A stretch of 64,000 nt of DNA from Meiothermus sp. CFH 77666 (lineage in GTDB: Bacteria > Deinococcota > Deinococci > Deinococcales > Thermaceae). The translations under genes and the position numbers were made by a program. The stretch spans positions 1 to 64,000 of the forward strand of contig NZ_JAGDFV010000005.1 of assembly GCF_017497985.1 (NCBI RefSeq). Direction: 5' to 3'. Each line of letters starts with the position of its first letter. The first letter of the stretch is position 1. The notes under the pieces were generated by a model. The model was not told where the DNA came from and did not search any database. It worked only from the letters and a program-made list of their open reading frames with translations. Shown here piece by piece: positions 1-9,221 of the stretch.

Positions 1-117
1 TACTTACGAGATGTAATCCTGAGCCTCTTGCACCTCAAAAAGTGGCCGGTGTTGCGCTCGGTTAGAAAGTTCTCGGCTAATCCCTATCCTCTACTCAAGC
101 TAATCCGAGGGTTGTGA
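1..117 (+). CDS. C-terminal fragment of an unidentified protein (start outside window)
   Basis: Reading frame 1 is open from the first base to a TGA at 115-117 and encodes 38 residues. The peptide is basic and hydrophobic and ends LLKLIRGL, with a WPVLRS segment near its middle. The codons look like real coding sequence for a high-G+C genome. I cannot name the family; such basic tails occur at the ends of bacterial glycosyltransferases and membrane-associated enzymes, but that is only an impression. The gene converges on the DUF4139 gene, whose stop lies 13 bp away. Confidence 0.45.
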   Translation, partial: YLRDVILSLLHLKKWPVLRSVRKFSANPYPLLKLIRGL

Positions 118-129
118 TAAAAGCCTGGC

Positions 130-2046
130 TTATTCCAACTGCTCCAGCGCTTTTTCGATTTGCTGTTGTAGTGTTTCTTTTTGGGCAACCAGCCCCGCTT
201 CTTGCGCCTCCAGGGTTTGCAGCGCATCCTCGAGCCGCTCCAACTCACCCACCAGGCGCGAACGTAGCCGACCCTCTTCGCCTGCGTTGCCCAGGGGAGC
301 CAGGTTGCCCTGGATCTGGGTTTGTCGAGTGTGGATTTTTTGACGTTCCTTTTCCAGGCGATTCTGCTCGGCCTCGAGGCTGTCGAGCTGCTCATAGAGG
401 GCCAGCAGAGCCTTGAGTTTGGCATAACTGGCCGAGTCGAGATACTGCCCCTTGAAGTAAGACTCCAGCGCTTTCATTTTTAGCTGACGAACCTCTTCGC
501 GTCGGGCTTGTAGCTGGCGTTCGGCTACCACGAGCCGGGACTGGCTCTGGGCTTCACAAAATACCCGCCAGCGGGCTACCTCGCTGGTGCTTTCGGCGGG
601 CTCGGGGGTATCGAATAAAGCGTATCCGGGCTGACGGTTGTGTTCAATTACAACCTCCACGGGTTTGCGGGTGTTGTTCTGGATTTCGTAGTGGGTGTGC
701 TGGATGTTGTATTTCTGAACGAGTAGATAGCCAGGTTTGAGCAAGAGTTTGGCCGTGCGGTTTTGTCTTCGTTCCTGGGTGCGTACCTGCACGCCCAACT
801 CCACTGCGTAGGCCACGATAATCTCCGCCCCGTCCGGGCTGTAGTCCAGCACGGCTTCGCCCGCTTATTCGGCCTCCTCGAGCACCGTGACCGGCCCACG
901 CTCGAGCGAGAGTCCGGTGGTGTTTTTGAAGCGCAAGCTGGCGACGGGGTTTTTGTCTTGTTTGCGCTCATTGAATAACAGCTCCCGCCGCCCTGAAAGC
1001 CGGGCGCTGAGAATGGGCACCATGGCCGACTGGCCCCGCCGTACGCTTACCGGGTGCTCAATCCGATACGCAAAAAGTGCCCCCCGCTCGGCGCCGCTGG
1101 CGATGGCCTGATTGGACTTTTCCACCTCGTCATCAATTCGAGCCCGCAAGGCGAGCGCCGCAGCGGCTGGCGCGGGCCTCTCATACTCAATAAAGGATGG
1201 TTCCCTGCTTGCGTGTATTGCTTGATACTCAATGGGGCCTTCCACGGTGCGTTCTTCGTCCTCTACCAGTGGACGCTCAGGGGTATGGGGCTGGTGCAGG
1301 GCGTAGCGAAACGAGACCGGCATTCCAGCCACCAGCGATAGCTGCACCTTTTCCAGGTCTTCGTCCAGGGTGTTGTCGAAAAGCCCCCAGCCCTGTAGCA
1401 GAATTTCGCGGCTGTTGGGGTCGGGGGCGTTTTCGGGGCTGTCGGCCAGGAGCCGGTAGCTCACCCGCCAGGCCGGGGCGGGGCCAATGTAGCTTACCCG
1501 CAGGTCATGGCGGCCCTCGCTCAGGCGCAATAGGGCGCTGCTGCGCTCCTCGTTGGTAGCGGCAGTGCGCAGAAAAAACTCCAGGTCGCGGCTGGCCCCT
1601 TCGTCCAGCAGATCTACCCGCTCAACCTGGGGTAGCTCCAGTACCCTCACCACCTTTTCTGCTGGCAGATACAAACTCAGCCTGCCCCGTTTGAGGTGCT
1701 CTTCGCCCTCGAGTTCAGCGCCGATCAACTGGCCCTCTAGGGTCTCGCTCCCCGCCCGTACCCGCACCAGGCGTCCGCGAAATGCCTTAATCAGGTCGGT
1801 CAGGCTTTGCTCGGGGGAGAGCTCCAGGGGCTGGCGGCTCACTTTTGGGTTGCGGTCGGGCGGGGTTTCGAACTCCAGTCCCAGCACCTGCCCGGTCTGG
1901 CTAATCACTACCAGGCTCTTGAGAACGTCGTCCATGGCTGCGCGGGGGAACTCGAGGCGTAGCTCGTTCCCCACAAAAAGCCCTTGCCGCTCAAAGAAAC
2001 CCAGACCGTGCTTGTAAAAGGTAACTCGCCGGATGGGAAGGCTCAT
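130..2046 (-). pseudogene. DUF4139 domain protein interrupted by an in-frame TAA
   Basis: Two open segments on the minus strand lie in the same frame and are separated by one TAA at 865-867. The upstream part (865-2046, 393 residues) starts MSLPIRRVTFYKHGLG, as DUF4139 proteins of the Deinococcus-Thermus group do, and ends GPVTVLEEAE. After the stop the frame continues AGEAVLDYSPDGAE and 240 further residues to 130, including a coiled-coil-rich C-terminus at about residues 500-630. Read through, the protein would be about 638 residues, a normal single protein. The stop sits where a tyrosine codon is likely (TAC or TAT to TAA), inside the beta-sandwich region. A GTG at 850-852 could restart translation of the C-terminal half. 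The function of DUF4139 proteins is not established. The break may be a recent nonsense mutation or a base-call error. Confidence 0.8.
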
Positions 2047-2050
2047 AGCC

Positions 2051-2458
2051 TTAGATTAGCCCAAAAGCTGCTTGGATCTCCTTCGGAACTGCCTTGGGGC
2101 GCCCACGCAGGGGGTCAACCCAGACCCACTCGGTCTGGCACTCCACCAGCAAGACCCCGGCTCGCTCTATCCTGTTGTGGCGGGTGGCGCGAAAGCTCCG
2201 GAAGGCCACAATCTCGGTGCTGACCTCGAGCTCATCTCCCAGAAGGGCCGAACGGTGGTAGGTGATGGTGTGGCGGTGTACCACCGGAATCACCCCCAGT
2301 TGCCGCAGGCGGGGTAGGCCCATTCCGACACTCTCGGCATGGGCGGTCACACAGTCTTCGATGTAGCGCAAGTAAACGGTGTTGTTGACGTGCCCCAGGC
2401 TGTCTATGTCGCCTTCAACAACCACCCTGCGATGACCAAAGCGCCTTCTGGACTCCAT
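2051..2458 (-). CDS. Acyl-CoA thioesterase, 4HBT (hotdog) family
   Basis: This is a single hotdog-fold domain of about 136 residues of the YbgC/FadM type, expected to hydrolyse acyl-CoA thioesters in the cytoplasm. The visible motif is D-SLGHVNNTVYLRYIED near the N-terminus, with the family's Asp and His-Val-Asn-Asn signature. It is followed by a YHRSALLGDELEV strand and an ECQTEWVWVD strand. I chose the ATG at 2456-2458, which gives MESRRRFGHRR; a longer frame begins at a TTG at 2527 but adds a sequence atypical of the family. The stop lies 4 bp from the start of the DUF4139 gene, so the two probably share a transcript. The exact substrate cannot be read from the sequence. Confidence 0.8.
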   Translation of the reverse strand: MESRRRFGHRRVVVEGDIDSLGHVNNTVYLRYIEDCVTAHAESVGMGLPRLRQLGVIPVVHRHTITYHRSALLGDELEVSTEIVAFRSFRATRHNRIERAGVLLVECQTEWVWVDPLRGRPKAVPKEIQAAFGLI

Positions 2459-2657
2459 TGGGCATAGTCTACCGTTGGAACCTGGGGGAAGGGTTGGATC
2501 AGCCTCGTAGTCAAATGTCGAAGGCAAAAGCCAAAAGCAAACGATGCTAGGTGTGGCCCGAGACCTTTAGTTCGCGCTCCTCCTGGGTGCTTACCCAAAG
2601 TCGAAGGCCAGGTTAACTGTTCTCGAAATCCTACCCCGGTAACCTCCCTGGTCTGCT

Positions 2658-4103
2658 CTACTGCCCCTGTCCCAACGAATACCCTGGTTTGCCATCGAAG
2701 TTGTAGAGGTGTTCGGTCTTGATAAAGTCCATCCCGGCGGCGGCAATTTTGCCCATCAGTTCTACAATGTCGTGATGGTTGGGGGTTCCGTTCTGGGCCA
2801 TGAAGCGCCCCCGCCAGTGGTCGGTGCGGAAGGTTTCGGGGAAACCCCCTGGCCATACCTTCACCCCGCGGTTGGTGATGAGTGCGAGCTTGAGTTTGGG
2901 GGTGGAAAGGGGCTCCAAAAGCCTGGCCAGCTCCTCAGGTTTGGTGCCACGCCAGTTGAAGAACACGTCAATTCCGACAAGCTCCTTGTGGGCCGGTTTG
3001 GGGTTCCGAACCATAAGGGGCACCATGGGCTCCTTGCTGGCCTCGCCAAACCTGGCAGGCCGCAGGCGTTCAGGTAGCTGGCCCAGCCGCTCGATTACGG
3101 CCTGGGCAAACGCTTCGGTGCCCACCTTTTTCTCGCTGACCCGTTCATCGTAAATGTCTGCTGTGTGAATGCCGTCTTCCAGGGTTTTGAGCCAGGCATT
3201 CTTGATACGGGCGGCGGCCTCGGGCTGACCAATATGCACCAGCATCAGGATGGCGCCCTGCAACAGCCCGGAGGGGTTGGCGATGCCCTTGCCAGCAATA
3301 TCCGGTGCACTGCCGTGTACAGCCTCGAACATGGCGCAATCGTCGCCCACATTGGCCGAGCCCGCCAGACCTACCGAACCGGCCACCTCGGCGGCGATAT
3401 CCGAGAGAATATCACCATACAGGTTCGGAGCCAGAATCACATCGAAGCGCTCGGGTATCTCGGCCAGACGAGCTGCGCCGATGTCCACAATCATGTGCTC
3501 CTTGTGTAGCTCCGGGTATTCGGCCCCAATCTCGTCGAACATCTTGTGAAAGAGCCCATCGGTAATTTTCATAATGTTGTCTTTGGAGATGCAGGTGACC
3601 TTTTTGCGTCCGTTGCGGCGGGCGAACTCGTAGGCATAGCGCACAATCCGTTCGGTACCTGGCTTGGAAATGAGCTTGAGGGCCATGGTGACCTCGTCGG
3701 TTTGCTGGTACTCGATGCCGGCGTAGAGGTCTTCTTCGTTCTCCCGCACAATCACCAGGTCAATGGACTTGTGCTTGGTGGTGACGAAGGGCTCGTAGCT
3801 TTGCACGGGGCGCACATTGGCATACAGGCCCAGGGTTTTGCGCACGGTTACGTTGAGGCTTTTGTAGCCCCCACCCTGGGGGGTGGTGATGGGGGCCTTG
3901 AGGAATACTTTGGTGCGCCGCAAGCTTTCCCAGGCGCTTTCCTCGATACCACTGGTGTGTCCGCGCTGGTAGACGTTTTCGCCAATCTCGATGATTTCGG
4001 GTTCAATCTCGGCCCCTCCCGCGTCTAGAATTTGCAGCACTGCCCGCATAATCTCCGGGCCGATGCCATCGCCAAAAGCTACCGTGATGGGTGTTTTGCT
4101 CAT
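2658..4103 (-). CDS. icd: Isocitrate dehydrogenase, Thermus type with C-terminal domain
   Basis: This is a TCA-cycle enzyme converting isocitrate to 2-oxoglutarate and CO2. The substrate loop SLNVTVRKTLGLYANVRP (residues about 82-99) has the Ser, Asn and Arg residues that distinguish isocitrate from isopropylmalate dehydrogenases. Metal and substrate ligands are in LAPNLYGDILSD (about 224-235). At 481 residues it carries the extra roughly 145-residue C-terminal domain of the Thermus/Rickettsia subfamily, ending FDGKPGYSLGQGQ. In the coenzyme loop, residues 263-277 read HGSAPDIAGKGIANP. Asp268-Ile269 and Gly273-Ile274 match NAD-dependent relatives, whereas NADP enzymes have Lys-Tyr at the first pair. 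NAD+ preference is therefore my inference. The start ATG is preceded by AAGGAGAACAAAA, a good ribosome site. It appears to be a single-gene unit. Confidence 0.92.
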   Translation of the reverse strand: MSKTPITVAFGDGIGPEIMRAVLQILDAGGAEIEPEIIEIGENVYQRGHTSGIEESAWESLRRTKVFLKAPITTPQGGGYKSLNVTVRKTLGLYANVRPVQSYEPFVTTKHKSIDLVIVRENEEDLYAGIEYQQTDEVTMALKLISKPGTERIVRYAYEFARRNGRKKVTCISKDNIMKITDGLFHKMFDEIGAEYPELHKEHMIVDIGAARLAEIPERFDVILAPNLYGDILSDIAAEVAGSVGLAGSANVGDDCAMFEAVHGSAPDIAGKGIANPSGLLQGAILMLVHIGQPEAAARIKNAWLKTLEDGIHTADIYDERVSEKKVGTEAFAQAVIERLGQLPERLRPARFGEASKEPMVPLMVRNPKPAHKELVGIDVFFNWRGTKPEELARLLEPLSTPKLKLALITNRGVKVWPGGFPETFRTDHWRGRFMAQNGTPNHHDIVELMGKIAAAGMDFIKTEHLYNFDGKPGYSLGQGQ

Positions 4104-4447
4104 TTTTGTTCTCCTTGCGCCGACGGGCGCTTGAAACTCAATCTAGGTCAACCAGGTGCAAGAAAAATCGGGTTGCGTTATGGTCAATTTCTGTTACACT
4201 ACCCCTTACGCTGGGGAATAACAGCTTTTGAGCTAAGCGGTTTGTTCTAAAGGTTTTGCACCTTGATAGCGCCTTGCGGTGCGCCAAGGGATGATCTCGG
4301 GAAGAGGACGATCCCCTGGGGGACGGGCTGGTGTCTGTGCGCCAGGTGGTAGTAGCGTCCCAAGCCGGACACTAGGTCTGTGAAAAAGCGCGTTAGTGAA
4401 GTGCCTTGGGTCAAGCACAAAAGCGTCATGCGATAAACTGCGTATCA
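4104..4447. other. Divergent intergenic region between icd and purE
   Basis: This 344-bp spacer must carry the promoters of icd (minus) and purE (plus). On the minus strand an AAGGAG site lies just before the icd ATG. I see no convincing -35/-10 pair for icd. A TTGGGT (4406-4411) and GATAAA (4432-4437) upstream of purE are spaced 20 bp apart, which is too wide for a confident call. No purine riboswitch or PurR-type palindrome was recognised. Short frames here look non-coding. Confidence 0.5.
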
Positions 4448-4954
4448 ATGGATATGCCACAATACCCCCTGGTTGGTATCATCATGGGTTCTCGGTCGGA
4501 CTGGGAAACCATGCAGCACAGCGCACAAACCCTCGAGCAGCTCCAGATTCCATACGAGGTGCGGGTGGTTTCGGCCCATCGAACGCCGGACTTGCTGTTT
4601 GAGTATGCCGAGCAAGCCGAAGCGCGGGGCCTCGAGGTCATCATTGCCGGGGCCGGTGGGGCAGCTCATCTTCCGGGTATGACCGCCGCCAAAACCAGCC
4701 TTCCGGTGCTGGGGGTTCCGGTGGAATCCAAAACCTTGAAGGGGCTGGATTCCCTTTTGTCTATCGTGCAGATGCCGGCGGGCGTGCCGGTGGGTACCCT
4801 GGCGATTGGCCGGGCCGGGGCGGTGAATGCGGCGCTGCTGGCCGCGAGCATCCTGGGTAACAAATACCCCCAGTGTAAAAGGGCACTGGAAGCGTACCGC
4901 AAAACCCAGACCGAGTCGGTTCTGGCCGACCCCGACCCTCGTCGGGAAAGGTGA
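4448..4954 (+). CDS. purE: N5-carboxyaminoimidazole ribonucleotide mutase (PurE)
   Basis: This class I PurE converts N5-CAIR to CAIR in purine synthesis, acting with PurK. The N-terminal [13 protein letters not shown] loop and VVSAHRTPD are the phosphate- and substrate-binding signatures. [14 protein letters not shown] and the later VPVGTLAIG complete the flavodoxin-like core. The length of about 168 residues is normal. Two ATGs (4448 and 4454) are possible and give MDMPQYPLV or MPQYPLV; neither has a clear ribosome site, so a leaderless mRNA is plausible. Its usual partner purK lies about 4.3 kb downstream, separated by a signalling gene that begins 52 bp after the purE stop. Confidence 0.94.
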   Translation: MDMPQYPLVGIIMGSRSDWETMQHSAQTLEQLQIPYEVRVVSAHRTPDLLFEYAEQAEARGLEVIIAGAGGAAHLPGMTAAKTSLPVLGVPVESKTLKGLDSLLSIVQMPAGVPVGTLAIGRAGAVNAALLAASILGNKYPQCKRALEAYRKTQTESVLADPDPRRER

Positions 4955-4966
4955 CAAGGTGGATTT

Positions 4967-4997
4967 TTGACGGGAATAGGGCGGGCGATGCTCTAAA
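4967..4997 (+). promoter_or_regulatory. Possible promoter of the PAS-GGDEF-EAL gene
   Basis: TTGACG at 4967-4972 is a good -35 hexamer. TCTAAA at 4992-4997 could be a -10, with 19 bp between them. It lies 9 bp before the GTG start, so the transcript would be nearly leaderless. It sits in the short gap after purE and would uncouple the signalling gene from purE. Confidence 0.35.
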
Positions 4998-5006
4998 CTA
5001 AGAAGG

Positions 5007-8000
5007 GTGAGCAAGGGCAAGCAAGCCTATCAACGGGCACTGCTGGCAGCCGTGCTGGTGGGGCTTGTGATTGTGGGCTTGCATAGGCTGCCCCAGCCCT
5101 GGGGTTTGGTAATCGCCGGAGTGCTTTTTGTTGCTCTGGTGGGGTTTTTGTACAGGCAACTTACCCTATTCGAGCGAAAGTATGAGCACTCTGAACGCCA
5201 AGCGGAGGAAGTCTTTGAAGATGCCAAACTGCTGGTGGTCAAGCTCAACCGGGAGGGCCGGATTGTTTTCTGTAACCGCTATTTCCTCGAGCTTACCGGC
5301 TGGACATGGCCGCAGCTGGCCGGGCAAAACTGGTTCGATTGGTTCATTCCGGTTGAAGAGGGCGTCCGGGAAATTTTTGAACGGGCCATGGCGAATGGGG
5401 ATCTGGTACCCCAGTACAAAAACAGTATCCTGACCCGAAACAAAGAACGCAGGCGGGTTTTGTGGAATAACGCCTTGCTGCGCGATGAAAACGGACGGGT
5501 TATCGGAACCTTTTCTGTAGGGCAAGATGTTACCGACCTCGAGCAAGCCGAGGCAGAGCGCCAGAAAAGCGAAAAGACCCTCTTGCAGATCGCCGAAACA
5601 GTGCAGGATGTGGTGCTGTTGCTCGACAATCAGGCCAACATCCAGTACGCCACCCCCTCCATACATTCGGTGGCAGGATTGAAGCCCGGGGAGGTGCTGG
5701 GCCGTTCGGCCTACAGCCTGCTCGATGCGGAGCAGGCCCGTATCTTCAGGGAGATGACCCAGGCGGCCACACCCCAGGCGCATACGGCCCAGGTCGGTTT
5801 TGTGTACCAGCACCCCGATGGCAGACCACGGGTGCTGGAGGCCTCCATCAACTTCCTTTTCACAGAGGCGGTGTTTCAGGGGGCTGTGGTCGGGGTGCGC
5901 GATGTCACTACCCGCTATCAGGCCGAGCAGGCCGTGCGCGAAAGCGAGCAGCGTTTGCGTGAACTGACCAACTCCATGCGCGATGTGGTCATGCTGCTGA
6001 GCGTGAAAGGCGTCATCGAGTACGTCACGCCATCGGTGAAAGCGGCGCTCGGGTACGATCCCGACGAACTGCTGGGCCGCAGTGCGTTTGACTTCTTTGA
6101 CCTCGAAGACCATTCGTGGGTGCTGGAAGCTGTACGTGCCGCCCGCGAAGGCAAGCGACCCCTGCGGCTGGAGTACCAGCACCGCCACAGGGACGGTTCA
6201 AGGGTCTGGCTCGAGACCAACCTCGATTTTATCTACGACCCGGAGGGCCAGCCCTTGCGTATAGTGCTGGGTGCCCGCCAGATTCAAGACCGCCGCGAGG
6301 CCGAAGAGCAACTGCGCAGAAGCGAGCAGATGTTGCGGCAGATTACGGACGCCATTCAGGATATCGTGCTGCTGACCGACGAAAATGCCATCGTTCGCTA
6401 CGTTACCCCATCGGTGCAGAAGGTAGTGGGCATTGCCCCTGAGGCGATTGTGGGACGCTCGGCTTATGGCCTTCTGGATGCCGAACAGTCTGAGCGCTTT
6501 CAAGCCCTGTCGGCGGCTGCAACTCCTGAACAGCCTTACGCCCAGTCCCGCTTTACCTTTGTGCGGCCCGATGGCCGCGAACTCCAGATGGAAGCCTCCA
6601 TCAACTTCCTGTTCGATGCCCAGGGCCGCGACCGGGGGGCGGTGACGGGAATTCGAGACGTAACCGAGCGCTATCAGGCCGAGCAGGCGGTGCGCCAGAG
6701 CGAGCAGATGCTCCGGCAAATTACCAATGCCATGCAGGATGTGGTAGCCCTGACCGATCCGCTGGGCTACATGCGCTACGTCACCCCCTCGGTGGAGCGC
6801 TTGCTGGGGTACAAGCCCGAGCAGCTGCTCGGGCAGCTGGTCTTCGATTACCTGGCGCCAGAAGACCGTGAAAAGGCGATGATTCTGGCCGAGCGCAGTT
6901 TGGCAAGTGGGGGTTCCTATCGCCTCGAGGCCCGTTACCGCCATGTGGAGGGTCACTACCTCTGGATTGATACCCTGGTCAACTTTATCTGTGACGAACA
7001 GGGCAACCCCATTGGTAGTGTGGTTAGCGGGCGTGACGTCACCGAGCGGCGGCAAGCCGAAGAGGCCCTTAGAGAACGGGAGTATCGCCTGCGCCAGATT
7101 ACCAACACCATCCAGGACGTGGTGTTGCTGCTCGATTCCAGGGGTAGGGTGCAGTACGTGACCCCTTCTGTGCAGGAGGTTCTGGGATATACGCCAGAGA
7201 AACTCATCGGCCATCCTGTATCAGTACTGGCCGATTCAGCACAGTGGCCCTCCATTCGGCAGCAAGGTCTGCAAGCCATTCGGGAACGGCGCGCCTACAA
7301 AACCGAGTGCGCCTGTCGGCACAAGGACGGATACTTGGTTTGGATCGAGAGCCTGGTTAATTTTGTATGGGAGGAATCGGGCCGGCTGCAAGGCATTGTG
7401 GTCGGGATGCGGGACATCAGCGAACGCAAACAACAGCAGGCTTATGTGGAGTACATGGCCTACCACGACGAGCTGACCAAGCTCCCCAACCGCCGGGCTT
7501 TGCGGCGGGCTGCCGAGGAGTTACTGACCAGGGCGACCCAACAGGATGTGCCGCTTAGCTTGCTCTACCTCGATCTGGATAATTTCAAAACCGTCAACGA
7601 CTCCCTGGGGCACGATGTGGGCGACGAACTGCTGGTGGAGGTTTCACAGGTCTTGAGCAAACAACTCCGATCCGATGACCTGCTGGCCCGGCTGGGAGGG
7701 GACGAGTTTGCTTGCATTCTGTTCAACACCGATGCAGAACAGGCCCAGCAGGTCGCGTTTCGAATGTCTAGAGCAATCCGCAGCAGCCTGGGTATGGGCA
7801 AATCTGCGCTTAACCTGCCCAGCCTGGGGGTAAGCGTGGGTATCGCCAGCTTCCCCAAGGATGGTCGCACGTTTGTCGAACTGCTCAAGGTGGCCGATAT
7901 TGCCATGTACCAGGCCAAGGACTCGGGCAGCCGGGTGGTCATCTACGACCCCTCCAAAAGCCCTTATACCGATGAGCGGCTGCAATTCGAAGCGGATTTG

Positions 8001-8768
8001 CGCAAGGCTACCCAGGAGCAACAACTAGAGCTGCTGTATCAGCCGATCTGGCATCTCAAGAAGCGCAGTATAGAAGGGGCAGAAGCGCTTTTGTGCTGGC
8101 CCTATCAGGGTAAAGTGCTGAGCGCCTCGGAGTTTGTACCCTTGGCCGAAGAGGTTCATCTAATCGAGCAGATGGATCTCCTGGTTCTGCGGAAGGGCCT
8201 GGGACAACTAAAGCGATGGCATCAGCTCAAACTGCCTTACCGCCTGTCGCTCAACATTTCCACCCAGTCGCTGGTGCAGCCGGAGGTAGTACGGGAGCTA
8301 TTGCAACAACTGACCGATGCCCAGGTAGACCCCCGGTGGCTCACCCTGGAAATAACCGAGAGTGTCCTGCTGCGCGACCCTGACCAGGCCCGAAGGGTGC
8401 TCAGTGTGTTCAAAGCCCTGGGGGTACGGGTGGCGATTGACGATTTTGGCAGCGGCTATGCTTCGCTGGGCTATTTGCGCCAGCTTCCCCTGGATCGCCT
8501 CAAAATAGACCGCAGCTTTATCAGTTACCTTGGCAGCAGTGTGCGGGACGAGAAACTGGTTCGGGCGGCCATAGACCTGGCGCATAGCTTAGAGGCCGAC
8601 GTGGTGGCCGAGGGGGTAGAAACGCCCCAGCAGCTCGAGTGGTTACTTGAAAACGACTGCGACCTGGTACAGGGCTATCTGGTAGGTCACCCGGCCTCCA
8701 TTGAACACTGGCCGCCAGCGCGTCCCATCGAGCGGTTGATGCTCCCCTCGATCAAGGCAGACGGCTAA
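5007..8768 (+). CDS. Membrane-anchored six-PAS diguanylate cyclase/phosphodiesterase (GGDEF-EAL)
   Basis: This 1253-residue sensor would make and/or degrade cyclic di-GMP. Two membrane helices lie at about residues 10-50, then a PAS domain at about 70-180 and five further PAS domains starting near residues 190, 315, 441, 567 and 693. A GGDEF domain at about 817-980 has LGGDEF near 898 and an inhibitory RxxD site (RSDD) just before it. An EAL domain at about 995-1240 has GAEALLCW, NIS, ITES, DDFGSGY, KIDRSF and EGVET, so both catalytic cores look intact. The last four PAS starts are exactly 378 bp apart, and PAS 2 and 4 resemble each other most (GRSAY-LLDAEQ), indicating tandem duplication. 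The GTG start at 5007 follows AGAAGG with no spacing, so leaderless initiation is likely. It sits between purE and purK. Confidence 0.95.
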   Translation: MSKGKQAYQRALLAAVLVGLVIVGLHRLPQPWGLVIAGVLFVALVGFLYRQLTLFERKYEHSERQAEEVFEDAKLLVVKLNREGRIVFCNRYFLELTGWTWPQLAGQNWFDWFIPVEEGVREIFERAMANGDLVPQYKNSILTRNKERRRVLWNNALLRDENGRVIGTFSVGQDVTDLEQAEAERQKSEKTLLQIAETVQDVVLLLDNQANIQYATPSIHSVAGLKPGEVLGRSAYSLLDAEQARIFREMTQAATPQAHTAQVGFVYQHPDGRPRVLEASINFLFTEAVFQGAVVGVRDVTTRYQAEQAVRESEQRLRELTNSMRDVVMLLSVKGVIEYVTPSVKAALGYDPDELLGRSAFDFFDLEDHSWVLEAVRAAREGKRPLRLEYQHRHRDGSRVWLETNLDFIYDPEGQPLRIVLGARQIQDRREAEEQLRRSEQMLRQITDAIQDIVLLTDENAIVRYVTPSVQKVVGIAPEAIVGRSAYGLLDAEQSERFQALSAAATPEQPYAQSRFTFVRPDGRELQMEASINFLFDAQGRDRGAVTGIRDVTERYQAEQAVRQSEQMLRQITNAMQDVVALTDPLGYMRYVTPSVERLLGYKPEQLLGQLVFDYLAPEDREKAMILAERSLASGGSYRLEARYRHVEGHYLWIDTLVNFICDEQGNPIGSVVSGRDVTERRQAEEALREREYRLRQITNTIQDVVLLLDSRGRVQYVTPSVQEVLGYTPEKLIGHPVSVLADSAQWPSIRQQGLQAIRERRAYKTECACRHKDGYLVWIESLVNFVWEESGRLQGIVVGMRDISERKQQQAYVEYMAYHDELTKLPNRRALRRAAEELLTRATQQDVPLSLLYLDLDNFKTVNDSLGHDVGDELLVEVSQVLSKQLRSDDLLARLGGDEFACILFNTDAEQAQQVAFRMSRAIRSSLGMGKSALNLPSLGVSVGIASFPKDGRTFVELLKVADIAMYQAKDSGSRVVIYDPSKSPYTDERLQFEADLRKATQEQQLELLYQPIWHLKKRSIEGAEALLCWPYQGKVLSASEFVPLAEEVHLIEQMDLLVLRKGLGQLKRWHQLKLPYRLSLNISTQSLVQPEVVRELLQQLTDAQVDPRWLTLEITESVLLRDPDQARRVLSVFKALGVRVAIDDFGSGYASLGYLRQLPLDRLKIDRSFISYLGSSVRDEKLVRAAIDLAHSLEADVVAEGVETPQQLEWLLENDCDLVQGYLVGHPASIEHWPPARPIERLMLPSIKADG

Positions 8769-8865
8769 GAGACCAGGGCCTGTTTGCCCCGCAGAACACT
8801 CGGCACTCCCTCGATTGCTGTGCGTTCACCGTGCAGCGTGAAGTTCGAGGTCTTTTACCATCATT

Positions 8866-8990
8866 GTCTGAGCAATTTGCCTATTATGGGAACGATGAAG
8901 CAGGGAATGGGGGACAGGGGACAGGCGTGTGAAAACTTACCTCCTGTCGCCCCCTTCCACCTTGTGCGTCGCTGAAAGATGAGTATCTGG
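8866..8990 (+). repeat. Dispersed intergenic repeat, copy 1, with heptad core
   Basis: About 125 bp align, with mismatches, to 42040-42180. Both share TATGGGA or CATGGGA, a CGATGAAG word, a G-rich core and a trailing GAAAAC. The core at 8903-8930 is a tandem 7-bp array: GGGAATG, then GGGGACA twice, then GGCGTGT. No reading frame is conserved between the copies, so this is non-coding repetitive DNA. Confidence 0.65.
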
Positions 8991-9186
8991 CTGGAGTTGG
9001 TCTTATACCAACTCTGCGCGTGAGCGGCGCTAAATGCGCCCTTCACTTGCCGCGCCAGGGGGCGCGTCCGAGGGACTTGTATATCGCTTTTGGGTCACTT
9101 CTGGGCAGATTTTGGTCTTGCAAACTTATCGTGCAGCTTGATGGAGTACACGCAAGCTGCGAAACGACATTGGACTGGAAGCCTAT

Positions 9187-9215
9187 TTGGTCCTTCAGTA
9201 ATCCTCGAGTAGGCT
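9187..9215 (+). promoter_or_regulatory. Leaderless promoter of purK
   Basis: TTGGTC at 9187-9192 and TAGGCT at 9210-9215 are separated by 17 bp. Only 6 bp lie between the -10 and the GTG start at 9222, so the mRNA would have no leader. This arrangement is common in Thermus relatives. Confidence 0.5.
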
Positions 9216-9221
9216 ATAGGC

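Larger units (their letters stand above)
8769..9221. other. 453-bp spacer between the c-di-GMP gene and purK
   Basis: No credible gene is seen. The left part holds a dispersed repeat that recurs near 42.1 kb (see 8866-8990). The centre has a G+C-rich stretch with small inverted segments but no T-tract terminator. The right end holds the purK promoter. Confidence 0.6.

Noticed and set aside
4233-4460. Short minus-strand frame of 75 codons upstream of purE
   Set aside because: No ribosome site, Pro/Arg-rich composition typical of a spurious frame, and it overlaps the purE start.
5166-7214. Minus-strand frames opposite the PAS array
   Set aside because: They repeat with the PAS period because the plus-strand gene is repetitive; no independent coding signal.
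8903-8930. CRISPR-like repeats in spacers
   Set aside because: Units are 7 bp with no spacers between them and no cas genes nearby.
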